Of a stretch of DNA of 57,795 bases, positions 8,775-16,303 are shown in pieces. Source of the DNA: Pseudorhodobacter ferrugineus DSM 5888 (GTDB taxonomy: Bacteria > Pseudomonadota > Alphaproteobacteria > Rhodobacterales > Rhodobacteraceae); NCBI RefSeq assembly GCF_000420745.1, contig NZ_ATVN01000020.1, positions 1 to 57,795 of the forward strand, read 5' to 3'. How positions within the stretch are numbered: the first letter of the stretch is position 1; each line of letters begins with the position of its first letter. The notes under the pieces were generated by a model. The model saw nothing but the letters and a program-made list of their open reading frames with translations, was not told where the DNA came from and did not search any database. Position numbers and translations under genes: made by a program.

Positions 8775-9752
8775 ATGCCAGACATTACCGATATCGAAGC
8801 CGCCGCCCTTCGCCTGAAGGGACATGCGCGCCGCACACCACTGCTGTCCTCGCCCTTTCTGGATGAAATTGCCGGGCGGCGGGTGTTTGTGAAAGCCGAA
8901 TGCTTGCAACACACAGGGTCGTTTAAATTTCGGGGTGCGTGGTCGGCGCTGTCTGCCTTGGCGCCCGGTTTGCGCGCCAAAGGGGTGATTGCTTTTTCGT
9001 CGGGCAACCATGCCCAAGGTGTCGCCCTTGCAGCCAAGTTGCACGATGCGCCAGCCGTGATCATCATGCCAATGGATGCACCTCGGATCAAAATCGAAAA
9101 CACCCGCGCTCTTGGGGCCGAAGTGGTGCTGTATGACCGCGAGACCGAAGACCGTGACGCGATTGGCGACCGCCTTTCAACCGAGCGCGGGCTGACCCTG
9201 ATTAAGCCGTTCGACGACGAAATGGTGATCGCAGGCCAGGGCACCACCGGGCTTGAGATTGCCGAACAAGCGGCTGAGCTGGGAATAACCAAGGCCGATG
9301 TCGTGGTGTGTTGCGGGGGCGGCGGGCTGACCTCGGGGATAGCTTTGGCGCTTGCTGCGCGCAGCACCGGTTTGCGTGCGCGCCCTGCCGAACCCGTTGG
9401 CTTTGACGATGTAACCCGCAGCCTTGCCACTGGCACACGCCAGAAAAACGCCACCATGTCCGGATCGCTGTGTGACGCGATTGTCACCCCCACACCAGGC
9501 GAGATTACGCTTCCCATCATGCAGCGGATGTGTGGCCCCGGCATCGTTGTGACGGATGATGAGGCGCTGCGGGCTATGGCGCTGGCATGGTTGCGGCTGA
9601 AAATCGTGTTGGAACCGGGCGGCGCTGTGGCTTTGGCGGCGGCGCTGTTCCATGGGGAACAGATCACCACACCGGATGTGATATGTGTTGCATCAGGGGG
9701 AAATGTCGATCCCGATATCTTTGCCCGCGCTTTGGCTAGATTGGCCGACTAA
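8775..9752 (+). CDS. threonine/serine dehydratase-like PLP enzyme
   Basis: A 325-residue fold-type II PLP enzyme. The Schiff-base Lys is in GSFKFRGA (about residue 51-58), followed by the SSGNHAQG loop and the glycine-rich phosphate cup CGGGGLTSG. ASGGNVDP near the end is the usual closing motif. There is no C-terminal ACT regulatory domain, so it resembles biodegradative or hydroxyaspartate/serine dehydratases more than biosynthetic IlvA. The ATG at 8775 starts MPDITDIEAAALRL, as in the family; an upstream in-frame start at 8715 would add an unlike 20 residues. Substrate uncertain (Thr, Ser or 3-hydroxyaspartate). Confidence 0.83.
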   Translation: MPDITDIEAAALRLKGHARRTPLLSSPFLDEIAGRRVFVKAECLQHTGSFKFRGAWSALSALAPGLRAKGVIAFSSGNHAQGVALAAKLHDAPAVIIMPMDAPRIKIENTRALGAEVVLYDRETEDRDAIGDRLSTERGLTLIKPFDDEMVIAGQGTTGLEIAEQAAELGITKADVVVCCGGGGLTSGIALALAARSTGLRARPAEPVGFDDVTRSLATGTRQKNATMSGSLCDAIVTPTPGEITLPIMQRMCGPGIVVTDDEALRAMALAWLRLKIVLEPGGAVALAAALFHGEQITTPDVICVASGGNVDPDIFARALARLAD

Positions 9753-9766
9753 TATCTTTTTACGCA

Positions 9767-9788
9767 GGGTTGGGGCATTGCCCAACCC
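9767..9788 (+). terminator. hairpin after the dehydratase gene
   Basis: GGGTTGGG (9767-9774) and CCCAACCC (9781-9788) form an 8-bp stem. A T-run follows about 10 bases later rather than directly, so termination is plausible but not canonical. Confidence 0.4.
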
Positions 9789-9816
9789 GACATGACGATT
9801 TTTTGACAGATAAAAT

Positions 9817-10233
9817 TTGTTTTCAACAATCCTTTTTAACGCCGGCTTGTCGCAATTTTCGCGACGAGCTGGCCCTTTAATTTGGAAACCTCCGATAACG
9901 TCGCCAACGCTTTCCCTTTTGCAACCGGCAAACCTCATCCTGATTTTGGTTGCGGCTTTCGGTTACAGCGCGGCGACTATCCGCATGAAGATGGGATCAT
10001 CCGCGCTAACGGGCCTTGCCGTGTTGGGTATGGCCATCGGGCTTGCCGCAGCCGTTTTCGGGGAAATGCCGGTGTTGCGCGGAACCAATTTGGGGCCTGT
10101 CTATATTGCCATTATCGGGGTCGAGTCCCTGATCGTCATGCTTTACGCGTGGTATATCGGCGAGGCGATGACACTGCGCCAAATCGGCGGCGCGGGTTTG
10201 GTTGTGGTCGGGCTTATGATGGTCAATCACTAA
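9817..10233 (+). CDS. small multi-helix membrane protein (SMR/EamA-like half)
   Basis: Up to 138 residues. From about residue 35 onward it has four hydrophobic segments (NLILILVAAFGYSA, TGLAVLGMAIGLAAAVFG, VYIAIIGVESLIVMLYAWYI and IGGAGLVVVGLMMV), the size and layout of a small multidrug-resistance-type protein. The polar N-terminal 34 residues look unlike a membrane protein. A TTG at 9919, just before the first helix, is a possible true start, giving 104 residues. No ribosome-binding site settles the choice. A TTGACA at 9802 could belong to a promoter. Substrate unknown. Confidence 0.55.
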   Translation: MFSTILFNAGLSQFSRRAGPLIWKPPITSPTLSLLQPANLILILVAAFGYSAATIRMKMGSSALTGLAVLGMAIGLAAAVFGEMPVLRGTNLGPVYIAIIGVESLIVMLYAWYIGEAMTLRQIGGAGLVVVGLMMVNH

Positions 10234-10312
10234 AGACTGGTTGCAAAACAGGGTTGCAGCGCGCGCGCCATTGCCGGACAACAGCGCTTGAAGTTGCCAA
10301 TGGACCCCCGTG

Positions 10313-11113
10313 ATGCACGTGCCGATGTCTTATGCCCAATGCGGCGATCACCAGATTGCCTATCGTGACCAAGGGGCACAGACAGGCCCCGCAGTTGTGT
10401 TTGCGCATGCGATGGGGCTAGACCACAGCGTTTGGGATGCCATCATCCCCTATCTGCCGCAAACCCTGCGGATCATCCGCTATGATTTGCGCGGGCATGG
10501 CGCATCCGCAACCCCGCCTGCGCCCTATTCGATGGGCGCCTTGGTGCGCGATGCCGAGGGTCTGCTGGACAATCTGAATATCCGCGACTGTGTGTTTGTC
10601 GGCAGTTCCATCGGCGGGATGGTGGCCCAAGGGCTTGCCGTCAAACGTTTGGACCAAATCCGCGCGCTGGTGATCGCCAATAGCGTGACCAAAATGGGCA
10701 CCAAGGACACATGGGCACGGCTGATTGAGGCAACAAAAGCCGATGGGATCGAGGCGCGCCACGAGGCTGATCTGGCGCAAACCTTCTCCCGTGATTTTCG
10801 CGAAACTGCAGCGATTGCGCCTTGGGCCACGCTCCTTCGCACACAGCGGTTAGAGGGTTTTTTGGGCTGTGCCGCCGCCATTGCGGGCACCGATTTTTAC
10901 ACCACCACGGCCAGTTTGCACCTGCCCGCCTTGATAATCGCCAGCAGCCATGACGCGGTAACCCCTGCCGATATGGTCCGCGAATTGGCTGAACTTATCC
11001 CATCTGCCCGCTTCCATTTGATCCGTAAGGCAGGGCACTTGCCCATGATCGAACAACCCGCAGAGTTTGCAAGCGCGCTGACATCCTTTCTTGGGTCCAT
11101 AGGGCATGGTTGA
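10313..11113 (+). CDS. alpha/beta hydrolase, PcaD-like (3-oxoadipate enol-lactonase type)
   Basis: A 266-residue alpha/beta hydrolase with VVFAHAMGLDHSVWD (oxyanion loop), YDLRGHGAS, the nucleophile elbow GSSIGG, an acid in SSHDAVTPA and His in KAGHLPMIEQP. This pattern is that of 3-oxoadipate enol-lactonases and related lactonases, yet no protocatechuate genes are nearby, so pcaD function is not claimed. Possible starts are GTG 10310, ATG 10313 and ATG 10325. It opens a run of same-strand genes continuing through 14387. Confidence 0.8.
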   Translation: MHVPMSYAQCGDHQIAYRDQGAQTGPAVVFAHAMGLDHSVWDAIIPYLPQTLRIIRYDLRGHGASATPPAPYSMGALVRDAEGLLDNLNIRDCVFVGSSIGGMVAQGLAVKRLDQIRALVIANSVTKMGTKDTWARLIEATKADGIEARHEADLAQTFSRDFRETAAIAPWATLLRTQRLEGFLGCAAAIAGTDFYTTTASLHLPALIIASSHDAVTPADMVRELAELIPSARFHLIRKAGHLPMIEQPAEFASALTSFLGSIGHG

Positions 11114-11179
11114 TTGTGGTTGACCCTTGGCTCCAATCCGGCAAACGTGCCCTTCGCACTGGATACAGGAACGCCCCCG

Positions 11180-11851
11180 ATGCAGACCATCCTTCTGATC
11201 CACGGCTCGTGCCACGGGGCATGGTGCTGGCGCGATACATTGCCCCACCTGCCGGACACCCGCGCCATCGACTTGCCAGGCCATGGCCAAGACAGCACCC
11301 CCATCGACCAGATCACCCTTGATCTATATGTCGAGGCAATTCTTGATGCGATCACGGTGCCTACGGTTTTGGTCGGGCATTCCATGGCGGGCTATCCGAT
11401 AACCGCCGCCGCCTTACGCGCGCCCGAAAAGATCGCACGGCTGGTCTACGTTTGCGCCTATGTGCCGCAGTCGGGGCAAAGCCTTGCCGATATGCGCCGC
11501 GCAGGGCCAAGCCAACCCTTGCTGGAGGCGATTGAAACCAGCGCAGACCGTAAATCGTTTTCGTTCCGCCCCGAAATGGTTGCCGACAAACTGTATCACG
11601 ATTGCCTGCCCGAGGTGGTGCGTTACGCTCAGGCACATCTTGGGCCGCAGGCCATTTTGCCGCAAAGCACGCCGCTTTTCTTTGATACCGTGACGGTTCC
11701 AAAGCGCTATATCCTGTGCCGCGATGACCGCGCGATCCCGCCCGACTATCAGGCCACAATGTCCCAAGGTTGGGATGACGTCAGACACCTCAACAGCAGC
11801 CATTCGCCGTTTTTCTCAACCCCCCAAGCGCTTGCAAAGGCCATTTTGTGA
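11180..11851 (+). CDS. alpha/beta hydrolase, esterase/hydroxynitrile-lyase type
   Basis: A 223-residue protein starting MQTILLIHGSCHGAWCW, the signature opening of the plant-type methylesterase/hydroxynitrile-lyase family also found in bacteria. The nucleophile elbow is GHSMAG; the acid is likely the Asp in CRDDRAIP and the His the one in NSSHSPFFSTP. The LYVEAIL and LVYVCAYVPQSGQS segments fit the same family. Upstream in-frame TTG starts exist, but the ATG begins exactly at the core fold. It overlaps the MFS gene by GTGA, indicating coupling. Confidence 0.8.
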   Translation: MQTILLIHGSCHGAWCWRDTLPHLPDTRAIDLPGHGQDSTPIDQITLDLYVEAILDAITVPTVLVGHSMAGYPITAAALRAPEKIARLVYVCAYVPQSGQSLADMRRAGPSQPLLEAIETSADRKSFSFRPEMVADKLYHDCLPEVVRYAQAHLGPQAILPQSTPLFFDTVTVPKRYILCRDDRAIPPDYQATMSQGWDDVRHLNSSHSPFFSTPQALAKAIL

Positions 11852-13071
11852 CACCCACACCCCGCCTCGCGCTCAGCTTTATTCTGATGACCGTCACGCT
11901 CGATGCCATCGGCATTGGCCTGATTTTCCCTGTGATGCCTGATTTGATTGAAGACGTAACTGGCGGCACTCTGGCAACTGCGGCTTTGTGGGGCGGCCTG
12001 TTGACCACGTCCTTTGCTGTGATGCAGTTTATCTTTGGCCCCGTGATCGGGTCGCTGTCGGATTGGTATGGCCGCCGCCCTGTCCTGCTCGTCTCGCTCG
12101 GGGTTATGGCATTCGCCTATCTGTGCATGGCCTTGGCCCCCAGCATTTGGCTTTTGGTGCTCGCCCGCGTATTGGCGGGTATTGCAGCCGCGACCCATTC
12201 CACCGCCACGGCATTTATCGCCGATATCACACCAGCCCAAGACAGAGGCCGCCGCTTTGGCCTGATTGGGGCCTGCTTTGGCATAGGGTTTGTGCTGGGA
12301 CCATTGATCGGCGGCTTGGTCGCAACCCTTGATACCCGCGCACCGTTTTATGCCGCCGGTGCAATGGCCCTTGCCAATCTGATCCTCGGGCTGATCGTCC
12401 TGCCCGAAACTGTGACCGACCGGACCCGCCGCCCCTTCACATGGGCGCGTGGCAACCCAATCGGGGCGTTACGTGCCGTCAGCAAACTGCCCGGCCTGAA
12501 ACGCCCCCTGATCACCTTTCTGATCGTCGCCCTTGCGATGAATGTCTATCCCGCGATCTGGGCGTTCTTTGGTAAGGCCCGCTTTGACTGGGACACCGAA
12601 ACCATCGGCTATTCGCTGGCGCTTTACGGGCTCAGCTACGGGATCGGTCAAGCCTTCCTTGTGGGACCACTCATCAAACGGTTTGGCGAACACCGCGCCG
12701 CCCATATTGGCATGTGGATTGACGTTATCACGCTCACCGCACTCGGGCTTGTCACCTCTGGCGCGATTGCTCTGTTGTTAACCCCGATCACCGCCCTTGG
12801 TGGTGTGGTCACACCAGCGCTCCAAGCCATCCTGTCGCGCGATACGCCCGACAATGCCCAAGGCGAATTGCAAGGCGTGCTGTCCTCCCTGAACGCCATT
12901 GCAATGATCGTGGCGCCCTTGGTGATGACGTCCACCTTTGCCGCCTTCACAGCACCTGACGCCCCCATCTTCGCCCCTGGAGCGCCGTTCCTGCTCGCCG
13001 CCCTCCTTATGGTCGCAGCCATCGCTCTTCATGTCGCGAAACCGCTGGAAACCCATAAAAACAGCGCCTAG
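11848..13071 (+). CDS. MFS transporter, TetA-like drug/proton antiporter family
   Basis: A 407-residue major facilitator with 12 predicted membrane helices. It begins at a GTG overlapping the upstream stop. GLIFPVMPDLIEDV matches the helix-1 region of tetracycline/H+ antiporters, and loop 2-3 has GSLSDWYGRRPVLL, the MFS motif A (GxLaDrfGrRp). Motif C lies near GIGFVLGPLIGG. It is expected to export a small molecule; the coupled hydrolase suggests detoxification or product export. The actual substrate is unknown. Confidence 0.85.
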   Translation: MTPTPRLALSFILMTVTLDAIGIGLIFPVMPDLIEDVTGGTLATAALWGGLLTTSFAVMQFIFGPVIGSLSDWYGRRPVLLVSLGVMAFAYLCMALAPSIWLLVLARVLAGIAAATHSTATAFIADITPAQDRGRRFGLIGACFGIGFVLGPLIGGLVATLDTRAPFYAAGAMALANLILGLIVLPETVTDRTRRPFTWARGNPIGALRAVSKLPGLKRPLITFLIVALAMNVYPAIWAFFGKARFDWDTETIGYSLALYGLSYGIGQAFLVGPLIKRFGEHRAAHIGMWIDVITLTALGLVTSGAIALLLTPITALGGVVTPALQAILSRDTPDNAQGELQGVLSSLNAIAMIVAPLVMTSTFAAFTAPDAPIFAPGAPFLLAALLMVAAIALHVAKPLETHKNSA

Positions 13072-13073
13072 GC

Positions 13074-13124
13074 TTCATCTTGGACCAAATACCTCACGGG
13101 GGTCCGGGGGCGTGAAGCCCCCGG
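13074..13124. repeat. dispersed 21-bp motif plus GC hairpin (copy 1)
   Basis: Directly after the MFS stop codon comes a copy of the intergenic motif CATCTTGGNNCAAATACC (13074-13094). It is followed by a perfect stem CCGGGGGC / GCCCCCGG (13104-13111, 13117-13124) with loop GTGAA. Related copies lie at 18942, 45946 and, degenerate, 52838. The hairpin may double as a transcription terminator. Confidence 0.6.
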
Positions 13125-13151
13125 CACGTGCTACAATCGGAAAGCCCACCA

Positions 13152-14387
13152 ATGCGCCTGCAATCGCTCGAAATCTTTACCGTCGCCCCCCCAGCCCCCG
13201 GATGGGGCGGCCGCTATTGGATATTCACCAAGCTGACCACCGCTTGCGGCATCACAGGCATTGGCGAATGTTATGCCTCGACCGTGGGCCCCAAGGCGAT
13301 GCACGCGGTTATCGAAGATGTCTTTGCCCGCCACATGGAAGGCGAAAACCCTGAAAACATCGAGCTGATGTTTCGCCGCGCCTATTCCTCGGGATTCACC
13401 CAGCGCCCTGACCCCACCGTGATCGGCGCGTTTTCAGGGCTGGAAATGGCCTGTTGGGATATTGTCGGCAAAGCACGCAACAGGCCGGTCTGGGCGATGT
13501 TGGGTGGCAAAATGAATGCCCGTATTCGGTCCTACACCTATCTTTACCCCGAACCGGGCAAGGAAAGCGCCGATTTCTGGGTGTCCCCCGATGCCGCAGC
13601 CGAGGCGGCGATCCGCTTTGTCGACCTTGGGTTCACAGCCGTGAAATTCGACCCCGCAGGCCCCTATACCATTCGCGGCGGGCACCATCCGGCAATGTCC
13701 GACATCACCCGCTCGGTTGCGTTTTGCAAAGCCATCCGCGAGGCCGTGGGCGACCGCGCCGACCTTTTGTTCGGCACCCACGGCCAATTCACCACCCCGG
13801 GCGCCATCCGGTTAGGGCAGGCTTTGGAACCCTATTCCCCCCTTTGGTACGAGGAACCGATCCCGCCGGACAACCTTTTGGAATTCGCCGAGGTCGCCAA
13901 ACATGTCCGCATCCCGCTGGCCACGGGCGAACGGATGACGACCAAAGCCGAGTTTGGCGCGCTGTTGCGGCATGGCGGGGTCAAGATCCTGCAACCCGCT
14001 TTGGGGCGCGTCGGCGGAATTTGGGAGGCCAAGAAAATCGCGGCCATGGCCGAAGTTTTCAACGCCGAAATGGCCCCGCATCTTTATGCAGGCCCCGTGG
14101 AATGGGCGGCGAATATCCATCTTGCCACGTCCATCCCGAACCTGCTGATCGCAGAAACCATTGAAACAGGTGGCAGTTTTCACCTAGCCCTGATCAAGAA
14201 TTCGATCAAATGGGAACGCGGCTACATCATCCCGCCCGAAGGTCCCGGCCTTGGGATTGACTTCGACGAAGACCTTGCCCGCGCCCATCCCTACACCGGC
14301 ACCCGCCTGCATCTGGAGATGCAAGAAGCGCCGTGTGACTATTCCAACGGCAACCGCTTTGAAGGCGGCGCGCCAAGCAGTACCTAA
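13152..14387 (+). CDS. enolase-superfamily dehydratase (mandelate racemase/galactonate dehydratase group)
   Basis: A 411-residue member of the mandelate racemase/muconate-lactonizing group. The N-terminal capping domain (about 1-120) is followed by the barrel, with TAVKFDPAGPY, then YEEPIPPDN (metal-binding Glu), ATGERMTTKAEF, LQPALGRVGGIWEAKKIAAM and a C-terminal catalytic His in MAPHLYAGPVEWAAN. This resembles sugar-acid dehydratases that make 2-keto-3-deoxy acids. The ATG at 13152 follows GGAAAG. There is no adjacent KDG kinase or aldolase, so the substrate is open. Confidence 0.82.
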   Translation: MRLQSLEIFTVAPPAPGWGGRYWIFTKLTTACGITGIGECYASTVGPKAMHAVIEDVFARHMEGENPENIELMFRRAYSSGFTQRPDPTVIGAFSGLEMACWDIVGKARNRPVWAMLGGKMNARIRSYTYLYPEPGKESADFWVSPDAAAEAAIRFVDLGFTAVKFDPAGPYTIRGGHHPAMSDITRSVAFCKAIREAVGDRADLLFGTHGQFTTPGAIRLGQALEPYSPLWYEEPIPPDNLLEFAEVAKHVRIPLATGERMTTKAEFGALLRHGGVKILQPALGRVGGIWEAKKIAAMAEVFNAEMAPHLYAGPVEWAANIHLATSIPNLLIAETIETGGSFHLALIKNSIKWERGYIIPPEGPGLGIDFDEDLARAHPYTGTRLHLEMQEAPCDYSNGNRFEGGAPSST

Positions 14388-14412
14388 CTTTCCATTCCTG
14401 CGCGCACAGGCT

Positions 14413-14443
14413 AGTCTGAACCTCGTTCAATGAGGTTCAGACT
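14413..14443. promoter_or_regulatory. TetR operator and perfect inverted repeat before tetR
   Basis: A perfect 12-bp inverted repeat (AGTCTGAACCTC and its complement, 7-base spacer) ends exactly at the ATG of the TetR gene. Inside it, 14417-14429 reads TGAACCTCGTTCA, the same TGAAC-N3-GTTCA palindrome that occurs three times before pspA. It is therefore very likely an autoregulatory operator; because it touches the start codon it leaves no room for a ribosome-binding site, suggesting a leaderless or poorly translated tetR message. Confidence 0.75.
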
Positions 14444-15061
14444 ATGCCCGACACTGCCAAAAAGCCCAGCAAAGCCGATCTGCGACGCGAAGATCTGCGC
14501 GCCCGCCTGATTGATATTGCCGAGACGCGGATACGGGACGAGGGCCTGCCTGCGATCAAAGCCCGCGAATTGGCACGTGAAGCGGATTGTGCCGTTGGTG
14601 CGATCTATAACGTGTTCCCTGACCTGAATGGTTTGATTATGGCGGTGAATGGCCGCACGTTTCAGTCTTTGGGCAAAGTGGTTGCGGCCTCGGTCGCGGC
14701 GGCCCCACAGAACGCGCCGCAGGCTGAATTGATCACCATGTCGCATGCCTATTTGCGATTCGCTGCCGAAAATACGAACCTGTGGCGCGCCCTGTTTGAC
14801 CTTGAAATGTCGACAGAAATGGATGTTCCGCAGTGGTATCTGGCCGAATTGGGCAAGCTGTTTGCCCTGATCGCGGCCCCATTGGCGCGGGTTTTTCCCA
14901 ACTATACGCGGCATGAATTGGAATTGATGACCCGTGCTTTGTTCTCATCCGTGCATGGAATCGTTCTTTTGGGCCTGCAAAAGCGAATTTCGGGTGTTCC
15001 GCTGGACAAAATCGAAGACATGATCGCGATTTTGCTGTCGAACGTAACGTCACAAGCATAA
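14444..15061 (+). CDS. TetR-family repressor of the pspA module
   Basis: A 205-residue TetR regulator. The N-terminal helix-turn-helix lies at about 20-65 (LIDIAETRIRDEGLPAIKAR, ELAREADCAVGAIYNVFPD), followed by an all-helical ligand/dimerisation domain with the WRALFDLEMS and LMTRALFSSVHGIVLLGL segments typical of the WHG-type C-terminal domain. The matching palindromes before its own start and before the downstream pspA gene indicate that it represses both. The inducer is unknown; envelope or membrane stress is inferred from the target genes. Confidence 0.88.
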   Translation: MPDTAKKPSKADLRREDLRARLIDIAETRIRDEGLPAIKARELAREADCAVGAIYNVFPDLNGLIMAVNGRTFQSLGKVVAASVAAAPQNAPQAELITMSHAYLRFAAENTNLWRALFDLEMSTEMDVPQWYLAELGKLFALIAAPLARVFPNYTRHELELMTRALFSSVHGIVLLGLQKRISGVPLDKIEDMIAILLSNVTSQA

Positions 15062-15065
15062 TTCC

Positions 15066-15135
15066 TGAACATCGTTCAAAATTAATATTGAACAGCGTTC
15101 AGATATCGGTACGTTCAATTCATGAACAAGGTTCA
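15066..15135 (+). promoter_or_regulatory. three TetR operators before pspA
   Basis: Three palindromes of the form TGAAC-N3-GTTCA: TGAACATCGTTCA (15066-15078), TGAACAGCGTTCA (15089-15101) and TGAACAAGGTTCA (15123-15135). Start-to-start spacings are 23 and 34 bases, about two and three helical turns. A fourth copy precedes tetR. The array sits where the pspA promoter must be, so bound repressor would block transcription. Confidence 0.8.
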
Positions 15136-15163
15136 ACATGAACCACATGAAAAGGAGCGACTG

Positions 15164-15835
15164 ATGTTTGGAACCCTACGCACCCTGATCCTTGGCGCCA
15201 ATGCCCGCGCCGAAGAAACCATCCGCGACACTTACGCAATCGAACTTATCGACCAGAAAATCCGCGAGGCCGATGAAGGCTTGCGCGCGGCCAAGGGTAC
15301 TTTGGCAAGTTTAATTCAACGTCAACGCAGCGAAGAGCGGCTGCTGGCGACGCTGGATCAGCGCATCGCGGACATGACCCGCCGTGCCACCGAAGCCTTG
15401 GAACAAGGCCGCGAAGACCTTGCCACCCCAGCCGCCGATGCGCTGGCCCAGATGGAAAACGAACGTGTTTTGCGGGTCGAAACCGTGCTGCGGCTGGAGA
15501 CGAAAACCGTGCGCCTGCGCCAATCGGTTGAAGCAGGGCACCGCAGGATTATCGATTTGAAACAAGGCGCTACGACTGCCCGCGCCATTCGCCGCGAACA
15601 AGCCTTGATCAAGAAACTGCCCAATGGCGAGGCGTCTGCGATTGAAGAGGCCGAGGCGCTGATTACCCGTGTCACCAATGCCGACGACCCGTTCGAGAGG
15701 TCGGATATTCTGCGCGGCATCAACCGTGAATTGTCGCATGACGGGCTGGCCGACCGGATGGCCGATGCAGGGTTTGGCCCGTCCACCCGCGTCACCGCTG
15801 CCGATGTTCTGGCCCGCCTGAAAGCCAAAGCCTGA
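15164..15835 (+). CDS. pspA: PspA/IM30-family membrane-stress protein
   Basis: A 223-residue, highly charged, mostly helical protein of the PspA/Vipp1 type, starting MFGTLRTLILGANARAEETI. Long coiled-coil segments span about 20-150 (ELIDQKIREADEGLRAAKGT, EQGREDLATPAADALAQMEN). The family binds stressed membranes from the cytoplasmic side as ESCRT-III-like oligomers. An in-frame ATG at 15122 lies inside an operator, whereas the ATG at 15164 has AAGGAG at 15152-15157 at ideal spacing, so 15164 is chosen. Tight coupling to TetR and YiaA suggests a self-contained stress operon. Confidence 0.85.
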   Translation: MFGTLRTLILGANARAEETIRDTYAIELIDQKIREADEGLRAAKGTLASLIQRQRSEERLLATLDQRIADMTRRATEALEQGREDLATPAADALAQMENERVLRVETVLRLETKTVRLRQSVEAGHRRIIDLKQGATTARAIRREQALIKKLPNGEASAIEEAEALITRVTNADDPFERSDILRGINRELSHDGLADRMADAGFGPSTRVTAADVLARLKAKA

Positions 15836-15858
15836 CCCAAAACGACCGTACAGTTTGC

Positions 15859-15888
15859 GTATGTCATCCGTATGCCATGCGTACATAC
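15859..15888. repeat. 30-bp palindromic element, copy A
   Basis: It begins GTATGTCATCCGTAT and ends GTACATAC, and is nearly self-complementary at its ends (GTATGT / ACATAC). A second copy of identical length with five differences lies at 51789-51818. It sits between pspA and the yiaA-like gene, 61 bases before the latter's start. It could be a regulator-binding site or a repeat; function unknown. Confidence 0.5.
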
Positions 15889-15948
15889 ATCCTGAAATCC
15901 GCCTGACCTGATCGGGCACATCAAATACCCACATAAAGGAACTTTATC

Positions 15949-16221
15949 ATGTCTGCACAAAAATCCGATACATCTGCCATCATGTTCTTTAACGGCGTTG
16001 GCGTGGCCATTGCCTACGGCATGCTTGCCCTGTCGATCTGGTTGGCCCCTGTGGATCTGTCGACCAAAGGCTATTGGGGTCTTGGGATCCTGCTTTTGAC
16101 GCTGTCTTTGGTGAACTTTGTCAAATACCGCTTTGACACGAAAATCGCCGAGGACCGTTTGGCGCGGTTGGAAGATGCCAAGAACGAAAAGCTGATGGCG
16201 GAGTATATTGGGGAAAAGTGA
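15949..16221 (+). CDS. YiaA/YiaB-type two-helix inner-membrane protein
   Basis: A 90-residue protein with two hydrophobic helices (VGVAIAYGMLALSIWLAP and YWGLGILLLTLSLVNFVKY) joined by the DLSTKGYWGLG turn seen in YiaA/YiaB proteins, then a charged C-terminal tail. AAAGGA lies just before the ATG. It follows pspA by 113 bases on the same strand and is closed by a strong terminator, so it is probably the last gene of the TetR-controlled unit. Its family is found repeatedly with pspA genes; the molecular role is not known. Confidence 0.82.
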   Translation: MSAQKSDTSAIMFFNGVGVAIAYGMLALSIWLAPVDLSTKGYWGLGILLLTLSLVNFVKYRFDTKIAEDRLARLEDAKNEKLMAEYIGEK

Positions 16222-16252
16222 GCGTTTGGCTTTTGGCCAGATTTGAGATGCG

Positions 16253-16283
16253 AAAAGGCCCCGCAGCGCGTGCGGGGCCTTTT
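16253..16283. terminator. strong bidirectional terminator
   Basis: A perfect 12-bp inverted repeat AAAAGGCCCCGC / GCGGGGCCTTTT with a 7-base loop. It lies between the convergent yiaA-like gene and the demethylase gene and has T-runs on both strands. Confidence 0.9.
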
Positions 16284-16303
16284 TGCTGTTCTGGCGGTTC
16301 GCG

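Noticed and set aside
10313-11113. Naming the gene pcaD
   Set aside because: The fold and triad fit, but no protocatechuate pathway genes are nearby, so only a family-level call is made.
13104-13124. Calling the GC hairpin a canonical terminator
   Set aside because: No T-run follows the stem; kept only as part of the repeat.
15122-15163. Upstream ATG for pspA
   Set aside because: It lies in an operator palindrome, while ATG 15164 has AAGGAG at proper spacing.
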